Shown: piece by piece, positions 63,355 to 64,000 of the stretch
How the letters are laid out: every line of letters starts with the position of its first letter
Numbering within the stretch: position 1 is the stretch's first letter
From: Leptospira alexanderi serovar Manhao 3 str. L 60
GTDB taxonomy: Bacteria; Spirochaetota; Leptospiria; Leptospirales; Leptospiraceae
Assembly (NCBI RefSeq): GCF_000243815.2
Contig: NZ_AHMT02000052.1
Span: 97,001 to 161,000 of the forward strand
DNA length: 64,000 bases
Direction of reading: 5' to 3'
Program-made: the position numbers and the translations under genes
Notes under the pieces: model-generated
Seen by the model: only the letters and a program-made list of their open reading frames with translations
The model's database searches: none
What the model was told of the DNA's origin: nothing

Positions 63355-64000
63355 ATGATTATCGGATTTGTTCTTTTTATAATAACGTTTCTTTTGCTAT
63401 ACATACTAAAAGTAAATATTAAAGAATGGAAATTAATCATAGATCATAATTTTCTACTTATGATAGGGTTTATCTATTATTGGTATCTTCCGTTCATTCC
63501 CTATGAAATCGAAGATAGAAATAATGTAGTTTTAAGTATTGATGTTGTTGAATCTTATGAACTTGTAAGTTTGGAAGCGAAAATTTTATACTTAGCGACT
63601 TCCTTACTTTTGATACTTTCGTTTTTGTTAGGTGAAATCATTTATAAAAGGAAGTTTTACAAATGGAATTTATTGAAAAAGCAATATGATTTTTCTAAGA
63701 CGCCCATCAATTTATTTTTTTATGGATTGGTCTTATTCGGCATCATATCTCTTAAATATATGCTTCCGGTTTTGTTTAGAGGATATTCTGCGGTTCCGGA
63801 ATGGCCCTTACAGAGAGGCTGGTTTATTTCTGTAAATGTTTCCTTGGTTGTTTTATTTTGTATCTATGCGTCCAATCGCTCCGATCTTTATCATATTTCT
63901 GAAAAACGAAAAGATATGATAAAGATTTTTTTCAATAAATACTTAATTGTTTCTTTATTGTTTGGATTTTTAATGTATTCCACCGGAAATCGTGGATATT
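63355..64000 (+). CDS. O-antigen polymerase-like membrane protein (Wzy), 3' truncated by window edge
   Basis: An open frame of 215 codons to the window end, begun by ATG with GGAG 8 bp upstream. It is strongly hydrophobic, starting IIGFVLFIITFLLLYIL, with at least five membrane segments, a periplasmic-type loop with LFRGYSAVPEWPLQRG, and STGNRGY at the end, reminiscent of the SGSRG-like motif of oligosaccharide repeat unit polymerases. Wzy joins O units in the periplasm. The rest of the protein lies outside the window. Confidence 0.72.
   Translation, partial: MIIGFVLFIITFLLLYILKVNIKEWKLIIDHNFLLMIGFIYYWYLPFIPYEIEDRNNVVLSIDVVESYELVSLEAKILYLATSLLLILSFLLGEIIYKRKFYKWNLLKKQYDFSKTPINLFFYGLVLFGIISLKYMLPVLFRGYSAVPEWPLQRGWFISVNVSLVVLFCIYASNRSDLYHISEKRKDMIKIFFNKYLIVSLLFGFLMYSTGNRGY

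Overview
The window is a 64 kb slice of a lipopolysaccharide O-antigen (rfb) locus, almost certainly from a pathogenic Leptospira. Reasons: low G+C sequence; every convincing gene lies on the + strand in long runs with 1-4 bp ATGA overlaps; several proteins belong to families I know mainly from Leptospira (LIC12162-type and LIC13510-type surface carbohydrate transferases, a LIC_10190-type membrane protein, TIGR04325-type methyltransferases). No rRNA, tRNA, CRISPR or housekeeping operon was seen. Names are from reading motifs, not from a database search.

Layout. 1-5.5 kb: the tail of an ABC exporter, then five tightly packed genes that match one-for-one the Campylobacter jejuni pathway to the activated O-methyl phosphoramidate precursor (glutamine kinase, phosphoglutamine cytidylyltransferase, CDP-glutamine hydrolase, CDP-amidate kinase, methyltransferase). 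5.6-18 kb: a glycosyltransferase, aminotransferase, 3,5-epimerase, FdtA-type isomerase and SDR genes for amino/deoxy sugars, with three broken methyltransferase genes, a dead IS5-family element and a truncated legB. 18.2-24 kb: a five-gene nonulosonate-like operon (UDP-sugar dehydrogenase, decarboxylase-like SDR, LegC, LegG and LegI types). 24.3-29.5 kb: methyltransferase, metallophosphoesterase, ATP-grasp, SDR and a PtmE-type CBS-nucleotidyltransferase. 29.8-37.2 kb: a second ulosonate-type operon built on a CBS-NeuB-SAF-TIM-barrel fusion, with aminotransferase, CMP-sugar synthetase, KdnB-like alcohol dehydrogenase and radical SAM enzyme. Two related ~100 bp inverted-repeat elements in opposite orientation bracket 18.0-37.5 kb.

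37.6-44.3 kb: methyltransferases, carbamoyltransferase, a LIC12162-type transferase and a 6-phosphogluconolactonase-like protein. 44.4-48.8 kb: a compact five-gene module (HpcH/HpaI aldolase, KdsB-like cytidylyltransferase, Gfo/Idh oxidoreductase, SDR, dehydroquinate-synthase-like cyclase) that could make an unusual CMP-activated or carbocyclic 3-deoxy sugar. 49-57 kb: methyltransferase, 2-hydroxyacid dehydrogenase, LIC13510-type protein and a CDP-6-deoxyhexose module (rfbF, rfbG, epimerase, SDR), then a GT2 glycosyltransferase. 57-64 kb: a doubly broken methyltransferase, a polysaccharide deacetylase, a DegT-FemAB fusion, a large membrane protein carrying an in-frame repeat insertion, and the start of a Wzy-like O-antigen polymerase.

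The genes appear to make several sugar nucleotides, with at least five CTP-dependent activation enzymes, that glycosyltransferases and methyl-, carbamoyl- and phosphoramidate-type decorating enzymes would assemble into a serovar-specific O antigen for polymerisation. The strongest candidate for something undescribed is the phosphoramidate cassette at 521-5497, followed by the two ulosonate-like operons and the aldolase/cyclase module.
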